Shown here: piece after piece, positions 1 to 9,900 of the stretch
Position numbering within the stretch: the first letter of the stretch is position 1
How the letters are laid out: each line of letters starts with the position of its first letter
Assembly: GCF_963678635.1 (NCBI RefSeq)
Contig: NC_087069.1
Location: forward strand, 5,315,472 to 5,379,471
DNA: 64,000 nt
Direction: 5' to 3'
DNA from: Symsagittifera roscoffensis
Lineage: Eukaryota; Xenacoelomorpha; Acoela; Convolutidae
Translations under genes and position numbers: made by a program
The notes under the pieces: model-generated
The model's input: only the letters and a program-made list of their open reading frames with translations
Told to the model about the DNA's origin: nothing
The model's database searches: none

Positions 1-888
1 AACAGGCCGCGATGTTCAACCTTTTCGTTTTTTCGAACTAGAGGCTTCGTAGCCATATACACGAAAAAACTTTTTTTTTGTTATAAGATCGTGTGAAAGA
101 AATTTGTGTATATTAATTGGCATCTATCAAAATGCAGTTTACTCTGCAAACTGCCGTTTAGCTTCCTCTTGGTTATCTCTTTTCAGAAAATTTTTGGTTT
201 TTTGTGTTTCAGGTCGAAATAAAATATAAAGCGAAAAAAAAAACATTTGTTTTTGGAAATAAGGCTTGTCGTACAATTCCAGAGTCTGGGAAAACGTCTG
301 ACAGTTCCGTAAATTGGGAAAAAGATCCGTAACATGCTTTTCAACCAAATGTTTTTATTCTTTTAGTTGTATGATAAACTTTTTCTCCATATTATGCTTT
401 TGTTTGATAAACTATTTGTGTGAATCCGAATAATATATCTTTTTTTGTCAACACGGATAATCCACCTAGTTTATACAACAAAGTTTTTCCAGGATTTAAC
501 CCTGCGCATTCGAGAGACCGCTTTTGCATCGTAATGAAGTCTTTCAAAACTCCTTTTTCCATATATGTATCTTTTGTTTTTAGGAAACTTACTTCAGCTA
601 TCTCGAGTGTTAGATTTGGCTTTAATACTGCACAACTAGCTAAAGTTATAAACCCTATCAAAGTAATGGAAAAACTATTCGTCCAGTTAAGAATTCTTTA
701 AAGTTCCTAAAATAAGAATAGAAATACGAATCTTTCAAGAAAATGAAAATTAAAATGTAATTCTACGCGAACTTTTATGCAAGAGACTTATAAGATTTAC
801 ATTCCAAGAATACTAGTTTTTTTTCCGTTTTACATAGTTTTTGAACAATGAATATTAAAAACGTTTCAACGCGTTGTTACAGAGCTTT
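1..888. other. no gene supported
   Basis: AT-rich sequence with T-runs. An open minus-strand frame around 392-660 begins with a hydrophobic stretch and contains a GTAAGT donor-like site, but it has no ATG and no matching acceptor, so I do not call it. Nothing else is recognisable. Confidence 0.5.
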
Positions 889-2070
889 TCAGCCCATAAA
901 ATCATATTCTTTGAGTGTATCTTCCAATAAAACGTGGTTATCGTCATTGCGACGGTTGAGCGCCAGCATTGCAACAGGGACATACGTTTCGACGTTTGTA
1001 TTGGTGCCGACCACATCTTCGTTGTCACGCCGGCACGATGAAATTTTGACACTATATTGCCGATGCCCAAACATGAAATTCAAAGAGTGCATTACGGCGA
1101 ACAAATAAAACAGGACTCCGCTAATTGAATACAGAAACGTGGTAGACTCCCAACCAAAGGAACCCGGTTCGAACCTCAGCAGGATCTTTGTGTAATAAGT
1201 CCGAGCACAGTTCGTATTCATTTCCGAAAGCCGACTCAGGATTGCGTAAGGAAACCAGCATATTACATAACACAAAACCGAGCCGAGGTTAACACTTACT
1301 GTATGCAGGGACTTCCTAAGTATTATTATCATATGTGATTGGCCCTCGATTGCGGTGTTACGTAAAGTGCTGAACTTCCGTAAGATTTTCCAAAAAGTTA
1401 CCGAGTAAATTGATAGGCAAATTATAGTTGTGAAAATGAACGTTACGGGCAACATTGCATCGAAAACATCCAGAATTCGGTAGATGTTAAATTCATGCTT
1501 GCCGTCGTCGAAAATTTTATACGAACTATAGTATATGACATTTTCGTCATTCGGTTCAGTTACGTAACGTTTGTTCGCTCGCCAATGACTTTCCAGGAAC
1601 GACATGATTACGCAATCCAAAATGGCCAAAATTACTGTACACACAAAAAACTTAGCATTTCTTTTCACTAATTTTTTTCTTTTCTGGATATTGAGATGGT
1701 TGTTGAAATGAATTAAACGATCAATTGCTGTGAAAATAGCACTTAGGCTAGTAACAGCGCCAACAACTCTTCGTCGTGTTTCAGTTACCGTCAACAAAGT
1801 TTGATGAAGTTTTGGCGTTTCTTTTTTGTCGACATAGACGTCAAGAACTTCAAAGATAAATGTTGTGATTGACATTTCAAGGCCGCAAAATAGAAACATG
1901 GTCACAAATAATGTCGCGTGAACGATGTGTGAATAACGACCTTTTCTGACATTTTTCACGGCTTTGACAAGAAGGTGAAAATTTGTGATGGTCGCAATGA
2001 TTCCAATGATGATCAATATGATATACTGGTTCCTTATTAGGAAGTTGGAGTCTTCGTACGAGTCGCTATT
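889..2070 (-). CDS. 7TM G-protein-coupled receptor, last exon(s); 5' exon missing
   Basis: A 393-codon open exon ends in TGA at 889-891. It encodes a rhodopsin-like receptor: TM1 (about 2035-1960, rich in Ile), TM2, TM3 ending in a DRL triplet in place of DRY, TM4, TM5, TM6 with a CWFPY motif (CWxP type), TM7, and a charged tail of about 50 residues. The exon starts just after a GTTTTTAG acceptor at 2071-2078. It has no N-terminal ATG, so at least one short upstream exon must exist; I could not locate it. Role inferred from the family: a plasma-membrane chemosensory or peptide receptor in neurons. It is not closely similar by eye to the paralogous pair at 6996-12209 and 57470-59136. The subfamily is not assigned. 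The frame is intact, which argues for a live gene. Confidence 0.8.
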   Translation of the reverse strand, partial: NSDSYEDSNFLIRNQYIILIIIGIIATITNFHLLVKAVKNVRKGRYSHIVHATLFVTMFLFCGLEMSITTFIFEVLDVYVDKKETPKLHQTLLTVTETRRRVVGAVTSLSAIFTAIDRLIHFNNHLNIQKRKKLVKRNAKFFVCTVILAILDCVIMSFLESHWRANKRYVTEPNDENVIYYSSYKIFDDGKHEFNIYRILDVFDAMLPVTFIFTTIICLSIYSVTFWKILRKFSTLRNTAIEGQSHMIIILRKSLHTVSVNLGSVLCYVICWFPYAILSRLSEMNTNCARTYYTKILLRFEPGSFGWESTTFLYSISGVLFYLFAVMHSLNFMFGHRQYSVKISSCRRDNEDVVGTNTNVETYVPVAMLALNRRNDDNHVLLEDTLKEYDFMG

Positions 2071-2247
2071 CTAAAAACAAAATAATGAAAATAATATCAC
2101 AAAATCAACATTTGTTATAATTATACGAAAGAAAAGGTGCCACCTAGATTCGAACCCTTAACCATTGGTGAAAAAAGTCAACATATATTTTTTAATCGTG
2201 TAAAAATAACGTTTTTTCAAAAAACTGTCAAGGTCAAGGTATGAAGA

Positions 2248-2481
2248 TTACGTCTTTTTGAAATTATGTAATAAACTTGCATGACGTAATGGATCTTTCC
2301 GTTCCGAACTGGGCAGATCAACCGCGTACAAGGCCACCTCTCGTATGATTCCGACGTGGTCAAACGCCTTCACACATTTCCCATTTGTGAATCGGTCGAC
2401 GAATGCAGTCTGTTCGATTAGTTTGAACTCGCTCAGTTTGATGTAGCCATTTTGCAGGTACGCTTCACATTCTGCAGGATC
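2248..2481 (-). CDS. 3'-terminal coding exon of an unidentified gene
   Basis: A minus-strand open stretch of 77 codons begins right after a consensus AATTTTCAG acceptor (2482-2490) and ends in TAA at 2248-2250. The peptide has mixed composition with two Cys and looks like globular coding sequence. I do not recognise it. A join to the receptor at 889-2070 was tested and fails on phase, because the only GT near the stop leaves two bases while the receptor exon starts in phase 0. It is therefore more likely the end of a separate upstream gene whose other exons lie beyond 2481. The frame also stays open upstream of the acceptor to about 2556, so the splice is not proven. Confidence 0.35.
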   Translation of the reverse strand, partial: DPAECEAYLQNGYIKLSEFKLIEQTAFVDRFTNGKCVKAFDHVGIIREVALYAVDLPSSERKDPLRHASLLHNFKKT

Positions 2482-2556
2482 CTGAAAATTTTGAAATCTG
2501 GAATAAGTTTTTGATTGCCTCTCGAAAGAAATTTTAACCGAGGCTTTATACAACAT

Positions 2557-3138
2557 TTTTAGGCATAAAATTTCATGTATTTTAGTTGAAATTTCGAGTT
2601 CGCTTCAATCGAAATAAGCAGAAAAGGAAAAATGATTTTGTTCGAATGGACTTTTTCACACTTTTTAACCTCAAGAAATTTTTGTAAACGTTTTATTTTT
2701 TTTAAATTTGTTGAAAAAACCGACAATTTCTCAAATCCTAAAAGATTTGATTATTAACGAGTTATTACCAAATTAGGGCATTATATATTAGAACATCATC
2801 ATTTCCAGTGATGTCTTTTTCTATAGGTGTATCTTTTTAATGATCTGTCATCTATCGAAAAAATTAAACTCTATGCTTTAAAACAACATTTCAATTTAAA
2901 AACTCTCAAAAGACAAGGATAACAGGTTTGTGTGCAAGTAGCACAGAATGTTTGAACTCTTCATGAAAAAATATATCATGTTCTTTTTATTCACTTAAAA
3001 GAGCTTTTTGTGCCTTCTGTGGTCTGAAAACTAATCGAAAGCGTAGACAATTAGTAAGTTATTGGTATTCAAAAACAAAAATAATTGAAAAAAAAAACTG
3101 TTTCGGAAACTTTTTTCTGTTTTTTTTTTGCAGTTCAG
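2557..3138. other. no gene supported
   Basis: AT-rich intergenic or intronic sequence with homopolymer runs. I see no exon with splice sites and no RNA gene. Confidence 0.5.
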
Positions 3139-3334
3139 TACGTGGCCAAACTGTGCACTGGATAGGTGCACAATTTTGTGTCTGCATGTTCCTGGATTCC
3201 AGAGACAAGTATTTAAACATGTTAAAACTTTGTCGGAACGATCAAATAAAATGAAAGAGCAAAGGAAGAACGAAGGGAGCATCTTTGTTGCGGAATCCGT
3301 TTTCATTAACCAAAAAGCACAGTTTGGCCCCGTA
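3139..3334. mobile_element. short TIR element (MITE), family 'GGCCAAACTGTGC', copy 1
   Basis: The 196-bp element starts TACGTGGCCAAACTGTGC and ends with the inverted complement GCACAGTTTGGCCCCGTA, so both ends carry the same roughly 16-bp TIR bordered by TA. The inner part holds the family signature CTGGATTCCAGAGACAAG and a GCGGAATCCG motif. TA flanks fit a Tc1/mariner-type nonautonomous element. No coding capacity. Confidence 0.75.
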
Positions 3335-3964
3335 ATGTTCTAACTTTCATTGTCAAGGAAGCGCTAATTGTAGCTTCACGAAACCATTTTTCCCGTATTA
3401 TTTTTTTCTGTTTTTCTTCTTCCAAAGGAACTATAAATCTAGCGTGAAACACTTATTTTTGAAAAAATAACAGAAAAAGTTTTTACTGTTAAATTACTTG
3501 AAATTAGTTATCCACAAACCGCTTTTTTTATTTCACAGAGTTATATTCAATACAAATTCTTAAAAGAATTTTTGTTTTGTTGGTTTTCAACTATTTGTGG
3601 GATTAAATTAGTTAGATATTTTTATTACACGGGATTTTTCGCAGCTTATCCATTATGTTTGCAGTGTCATAAAAACAGTTGGTTGAATAATTGTTCAACC
3701 AGTTAAAAAGATTTGAAAATCCTTGAGTATTGAAAGCTTGTTGATGTAATTTTCCCAACTTTTTCTAGCCAAACTGCCCTCTAAAGTAACTTTATATCCA
3801 GATGAATCCACAGGTTTTTTCTCTGACAGCAAACGAATACAATGTATTTTCAAGTATAGTCGTATTTGAGTTAATGACGACTAATGCGTCCATGATCAAG
3901 TTTTAAAAACTCATAAAACAAAACTGACAAACACTTTTAAGATTTCAGACGTGATGCAGAGCAT

Positions 3965-4160
3965 TACGAGGCCAAAATGTGTATTTTGTGCTTTGGAAGC
4001 AGATTCCGCTACAAGGCGCTCTCTTTTGTTCTTCTTTTGTTCTATCGTTTTCTTCGATTGTTCTTAAGATGTCTTAACATCTTTACACACTTGAAACTGG
4101 ATTCCAGTGACCTAAACCCACTAAACTGTGCGACTATCCAGTTCATAAATTGTCCCCGTA
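3965..4160. mobile_element. MITE, same family, copy 2 (diverged)
   Basis: Starts TACGAGGCCAAAATGTG and ends in a decayed inverted TIR finishing CCCCGTA. The family signatures CTGGATTCCAGTGAC and GACTATCCAGT are inside. It has the same length as copy 1, only 630 bp upstream of it, and the same TA borders. Confidence 0.6.
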
Positions 4161-4738
4161 CTGAAAGAAAAATTCTTGAGAAACTTTTTTTAAAAAGTCA
4201 TTGATTTGGAAAATGTTTTGAACTTCATTTAAATAATTTTTCATTTCTTTTATTTCAAGCTGCATTTGTTACTATTTTTGCAGTATTTGCATTGGAATTA
4301 TGCTCAAACTTTTTCATTTTTACAAAGAATACCTATTTAGCAATATTTTGAGGCCTCAACATAACAATTTTGCAGAAAACAAGATTAAAAATCATAAACC
4401 AATTGTTTAAAGTTTGTTCCTGCTTTTAATCATTAGTTGATTTTAACTGATGGTTCATCGTTGCAAGACTGTTCAAACTTGTCTTCACCAAACTCCGGCT
4501 TAGAGATTCTAGATCCAGAGGCAAGAAACTTTAAATTAAACTTTTCAAAAGATATGATAAAATTTCTTCAAGTTTTTTTTGCAGTGAAATTCTTTTTGTT
4601 GATACAGTGAAACAATTCTGTTTTTTAATCAACCGTTTTTTTGCTGCTAATAACCTAGTTTTTGAAGCATGGCTTCAAAAAATTTAAAAAAATCATACTT
4701 AATCCTTGATAAAAATCGTAGATTTCAAAAAAAAATAT
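4161..4738. other. no gene supported
   Basis: AT-rich spacer between two MITE copies. Nothing recognised. Confidence 0.5.
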
Positions 4739-4952
4739 TACGACGCCAAACTGTGTATATTGTGAGCTGTAAACAGATTCCGCAACAAGGACGCTATCTA
4801 TGCTTTTCTTTGTTTTCATTTACTTTGATCAGTCCGAGAAAATCTTAACGTGGTTAAAAACTCGTCTCTGGATTCCAGAGACTTAGGAACACCAAATCTT
4901 GCGGCTATCCAGTGTACAGCTTGACCTCGTCATGTGCACAGTTTGGCCTCGT
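4739..4952. mobile_element. MITE, same family, copy 3
   Basis: Starts TACGACGCCAAACTGTG and ends GCACAGTTTGGCCTCGT. The internal CTGGATTCCAGAGACTTAG and GCGGCTATCCAGTG match copies 1 and 2. About 214 bp. Confidence 0.7.
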
Positions 4953-6300
4953 TTGTTACAAGATAAACTCCAAAGCAGCCTGCCTAGTCGAAGAAGGGAG
5001 GTTATCGTATAAAGTTTTGCAGGAATCTTGCAAGAACTTTTTAAGGACGATACATCTCTTTAAAAGAACTCACAACATTTTAAAAGATAACGTTTTTTGA
5101 GCTAGATCTTTAAAGATCTCGAGCAAAAAACAGCTTTACATCTCAAATTTCGTGTAGGAAGTATAGTGCTAACATTTATATACTTGAACAAATCAGCAAA
5201 AGAGAGAAAAAAAGAAAATTATTACAGCAAAAACTATGAATATTTTTGTTTATCGTAACTATGTGAACACCAAATAATAATTATTTCAATTATTATTTAA
5301 AAATTTGTCATAAAAAATGAAATTAAATTTCAAACATTAGAGTTGCAAAACTAGATAAATTACTCCAAGAAAAATTGTTTTCGGAAATCCTAATTGAAAA
5401 TGCTTAAATTATAACCGGAACCTGTAGTTTTTACATTTTGAAAGCGGAAAAATGTGCATTTAAAGGAACATTAATGAAAACAGGGTCAATCTTAACTTTT
5501 TTCCGATCAAAGTTTCTATGCTGAAAGCTGCAATCAAAAATAATCTATAAAATGTTTGGATCAAAGTGCTGAAGTATTGGCAGGGTGTTGTTTTTTGGTT
5601 AAAAATCAGGCGGAATTATTCTGAATACTCTAACCTTTTTGCAATTAACTTCAACCACCCCTTTTGACATTATAAAACAATAAAATCAGCCAGATGATTT
5701 AAAATTGACGAATTCTAGATTTTTAATGTAATGATCTCTTGTCAATTGAAACAAAGATATACGAAAATCTGTTTAAAATGAAGAAGAACAGCAAAGATAA
5801 AGACTTGTGATTATAATAACTTCTTGAAGTTTCTCTAATGAATATTCGTCCTTTAGTTTTGACTCACATTTCAAACTAGATAAGGCAGGTTAATCCCTAA
5901 ACTCTACATAGTTCGAAATGGCTGAATGCCTTAGATTGCATGGTTTATTTTGTAACTACTGGAGTTTATTTTTCTTTTCGGTTTAGAAAATAGAAATAGT
6001 CGAGAAACTTTTATCTATTTGAATTTTGACCGTTCACAAAAAAGTAACTGCGCCGCTAAAAAAATGAAAAAATTCAGAGTTATAGCTCCCGAATGAAGTC
6101 GTGCATAATGTTGCAACAAAAGTTCATATCAAGAATTCGAACGTTTGACACGAACGTTACAACTTTCGTTCAGATGTTAAACTTCTCAAAAATTCTGAGC
6201 AGTAATTTTTTTTTCACAAAAAAATGGAGCCTTAGTTAACAAGTAGTTGAAAAGTACCGTAGTTAACAAATCCCAATTATCACACATGAAGATTTGCATA
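4953..6300. other. no gene supported
   Basis: A long AT-rich stretch with many short frames but no convincing exon, RNA gene or repeat. Confidence 0.5.
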
Positions 6301-6546
6301 TCAACATGCTCCCCAGACAACAAACTGCGTTTTTTTGCTACCAATCACCAGCTGTACTAAAAACACGTTCTGGTGGTGTGCTCGTTGGAGTGATATAAAA
6401 ATTTTTTTAACCACTTTCGCTAGAGAAGGGAAACTTGACTGCTTTGACCTTCCAGTTTTGTTGAGGATCGAAGTTTTCGTTGAGGTTGCTCTCATTACAA
6501 TATTAAACTTGTTCGAAACAGAACAAAAAAACCGAAGTTTTATCAA
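6301..6546 (-). pseudogene. degenerate hAT-type transposase C-terminal fragment
   Basis: The minus-strand frame has the arrangement of the hAT dimerisation tail: a Phe-Pro-x-Leu start, a hydrophobic Ala-Lys-Val-Val-Lys-Lys-Ile segment, then a block aligned with the family's 'S.ERVFS.AG.I...KR' signature. The Ser-Glu-Arg of that signature is replaced by His-Gln-Asn, and the Phe-Ser and Lys-Arg parts are partly kept. In hAT transposases this tail dimerises the enzyme at the C-terminus. Only about 80 residues remain. I see no DNA-binding finger or catalytic part nearby, so it is a fossil fragment. The assignment rests on pattern by eye; an unrelated frame is possible. Confidence 0.4.
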
Positions 6547-6995
6547 TACATATATAATGGTTAAAACCCTAGATAGAACATTTCAGATGATTACGTCGAT
6601 TGTTAAAAGCATTAACCCGAAAAAATCATACCGAAAATTATATCTGAAAAACAGGTGCAATTTGAGACTCGTACAGACGATGTTGATGCACCTCCTGTAG
6701 CCTTTGGTCACTTTATATATGATGTTTTTATAGCCTTTGGTCACTTGTCTCAATATTTTTTCCCAAAAAACTTCAGTTCCTTTTACGGTTCAGTAAACTT
6801 ATGATAATGAATTATTAACGTAGATTAAAGTTCAGTTTTTTTTCTTTCTGACAAAAAAAATTAAAAAAATGCCTATTTTATCAAATCGTTTAATTATAAA
6901 CATTAAACTTGTGGTATTAGGTTTTAACTTGAAACTAATTTTTGAACTCCGTGCTCTTTGAAATCATTTTATTAGAAAGAGTTCAGAATACCTCA

Positions 6996-9900
6996 TTACT
7001 TCAAAATGAGTGCCGGCGGCGTTTTCTCGTAATTTGTCTCTCGTCCTAAATCCGAATTCTGTTCCGAAACCACTCTTGTCGGGCTGCGAACGAAGATGGG
7101 CGTTTTCCTCAAACCCGCTGTCAAACTTAGTAATCTTTTTCCTTCGTTCTTTAGTTCGCTTTTGAAAACTGGGCTTAGAAATCCATAAACAATGATATCC
7201 AAAATACCGATGAAAACTCCGACAATATTATCCCAAACATTAAACCACTCACGAATATAATCGTCGTCGATAGGCCCATTGTAAATTTCGGTTATTTTCC
7301 AAATAATAACCGGCAGCAACGATAGAACGTAAATCAACGCTGTGATCGATAGTCGTAATGTCGATTTATAAACAGTTTGGTTATAAGAAGTTTCTATCTC
7401 GTAGCTATCATTTAACTCGTTAATCGATAGCCGCAAATCGGGTTGAACTAATTGCGCATTTCGTTTCTTAGTTTCATAAGAAATTTTGACTGTTATCACG
7501 AACAAAAGGATTGCCAAAACTTGAAGAAAAATCTCGAAACTGAGAAATATAACTTTCGCCAATTTTGCTTTTCCAGATATCAAACATTGGTCTTCGTTTG
7601 AGTTCAGAGCATAGGTGAAGTTCGAAAAGCAACCACGACCTGAAAAAAATTGATACAAGAATGGTCGGTTTCAATTAGTTTTTGTTACTTTTTATGATTT
7701 CCTCTCGTTTTGAGGGGGGAGGGGGTGCAGCTTTTTTTTCAGCCTGTAAGGTCACTCAATTGCACAATTCCGAAAGTCTAAACTTGGCTGAGATACTCTG
7801 AATACAAGAATTGAATACATTGTTGCCGGGTCAAATGTTCTTTTAATTATTTATTTTTTTTACCTGAATACACATTTTCAGTTGGGATTACTTTGAGGAA
7901 TCCAATGCCAGTGTTGAGTACAGTGAGACTGCATCCCAGTGTCCATACAATAGAGTGGCATAGGAAATGGAACTGAGGTGTCTCGGCTGAGAAAGAAGCA
8001 GCTGGTTTCAGGATCAGAAGCACGTTGATGATCAGCACAATCGACCTGCAGTTGGAAAAACATTGCCAACAGACTGTTGAAAAAAGGTCAATGAACGCAA
8101 GTAATCAGAAAAAAAGTTAGGACTCTATTTTTTGAAAAATTCTCAACTCTCAAAGTTCACAGAAAAAATTGCTTCCATTAAACCTGTTTGAAACAAGAAC
8201 TCGATCGCGTTTTTATGACCTTCGCATTTTTTCTGTTCGATAGGCGAGTTTGCCTTCCTTTTAACAAAAGAAATGAGCTGAACTTTAAAATAAATCATAA
8301 ATCACTCTGCGAAAAAGTAAATGAGCCTGAACAAGTTTTACCTTTACGAAAAAAATCCATTGCGACCTTTACAAAATGTGAAGTAAGTTCATCGACTCTT
8401 GAAGTTTTTGAGATTTGCAAGTTATTTATAGTCTCAATCGCGTTTTGCAAAACAACACTACCGCATAATCTATAATAATTTTCAATAAGAGAATTCGCAT
8501 ACAATAACTGAGTGCCCAAATTGATATTCTTATGTGGACTTTTGTAGGTTTTTGTGCTGGTAGTATTCTCTATGATGTTCTTTGCTTATGAAAAAAAAGA
8601 ATATGAAATCTGGGAAAAATCCATATCTACCAGAAAAGTATGCTTAGGAGCAGTTTTTTGAAATTGATTGGGCTAGGAATAGACGCAGTCGGGGGATTGT
8701 ATTTCTCTCAATTGACTGGAGATTCAAGCTTCCAAGAACTGAAATGCTTATCATTTGATCATAAGATTGACAATAACTTCATCGTACGCAATAAATCTTC
8801 TAATTCACATCCTAAGTAATCTGATGCAGATCAAAATTCCAGATCTGAAATAGGTTAAGAAATGTTAAAATAACGCTTGGATATTTTGGAATGGGTTATT
8901 TCAAATATAATCATATAATCTCAGATCTGAATTTTTGATTTTCTTGTTGTTTTTTTCAGATCTGAAAAATCAATGATTCTGATTCAATTGTTGTTCCTGT
9001 TCGTTTTTTTCATAGATTTTACTAGCTGCCAGCAGGTACTCAGCAAATTTTCTTTTTGAAACAGCTAAGAAAGAAAATACTTCTTAAGAAAAAAAACTGT
9101 TTGTGTAATTAATCGAAAATTTTTCATCGCTAATTAATCTTATTATAATTGCGTTATTCACAACCATCCACTTAATCAATTGTTTGCTCGAAATGAATTT
9201 ATTATAATTTAGCAAAAAAATCTCAGATTTCTTTTCAGATCTGAAATTTGCTTTTTCAAGGTTTTTTTCAGATCTGAAAATTTCTACTTCAGATCCTAAT
9301 TAAAAGTTTCAATTTCTACACAGGATCTGAAAAAAACGAATTTCATATCTGAGAATCAACAAACGTAAGAAAAAAAGAATTTCAGATCTTGTTTAGAAAA
9401 TTCGCTGGGTAGGGGCAGTAATCGGAGAGAAACTTGCAGCAAGACTGCTCGTATCAGGGCGAGGTCCTGAATGTTCCGACTGCCTTTTAAGGTCTATGGA
9501 GCAGTAAACACATGGAAAAGTTAATAGTAAAAAAAACATGAAAAATTAAATGAAAAAAGTAAGTTAATTTTCTTTTTGATAGAAGATTTTTGCAAAATTC
9601 ATCCCCCACACAACCTTTAAAGTGCAAAGTGATAGATTTAGCGACTAGCAACAAATCAATTCTGGTAAATAAGCTTCGTTCAACTAATTTGGAACAATTT
9701 TTTTTAAGACGGAACAAATATCCGCTTACGCGTTTATAGTGCGAAATTATCACCCGTTAATAGTCCCCAATTGGCGAAAACGGCAATCTTTAAACCCTTA
9801 TAACTTTACGAAAAGTGATCAAGTTGAAAATTTTTTCATATTTAAGCCCAGAACAACAATACCTTGTGAATGATAAACCCCCATAACTTCACAAAAAATG

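Noticed and set aside
392-701. Overlapping open frames on both strands with a hydrophobic N-terminus and a GTAAGT on the minus strand
   Set aside because: No ATG in the minus frame, no acceptor after the donor, and an equally long frame on the other strand; more likely chance.
848-1108. Plus-strand frame over the receptor C-terminus
   Set aside because: Antisense shadow of the receptor exon, whose 7TM pattern is clear.
2140-2180. GGTTCGAATC box on the minus strand, like a tRNA T loop
   Set aside because: The flanking bases do not form a T stem, and no A box or anticodon arm lies at the right distance.
2248-2481. Joining this exon to the receptor at 889-2070 as its N-terminus
   Set aside because: It ends in a stop, and the only GT near the stop leaves the wrong phase for the receptor exon.
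7847-8069. Two overlapping minus-strand frames of 63 codons each
   Set aside because: Only one frame matches the receptor paralogue and fits the splice phases; the other is a shadow.
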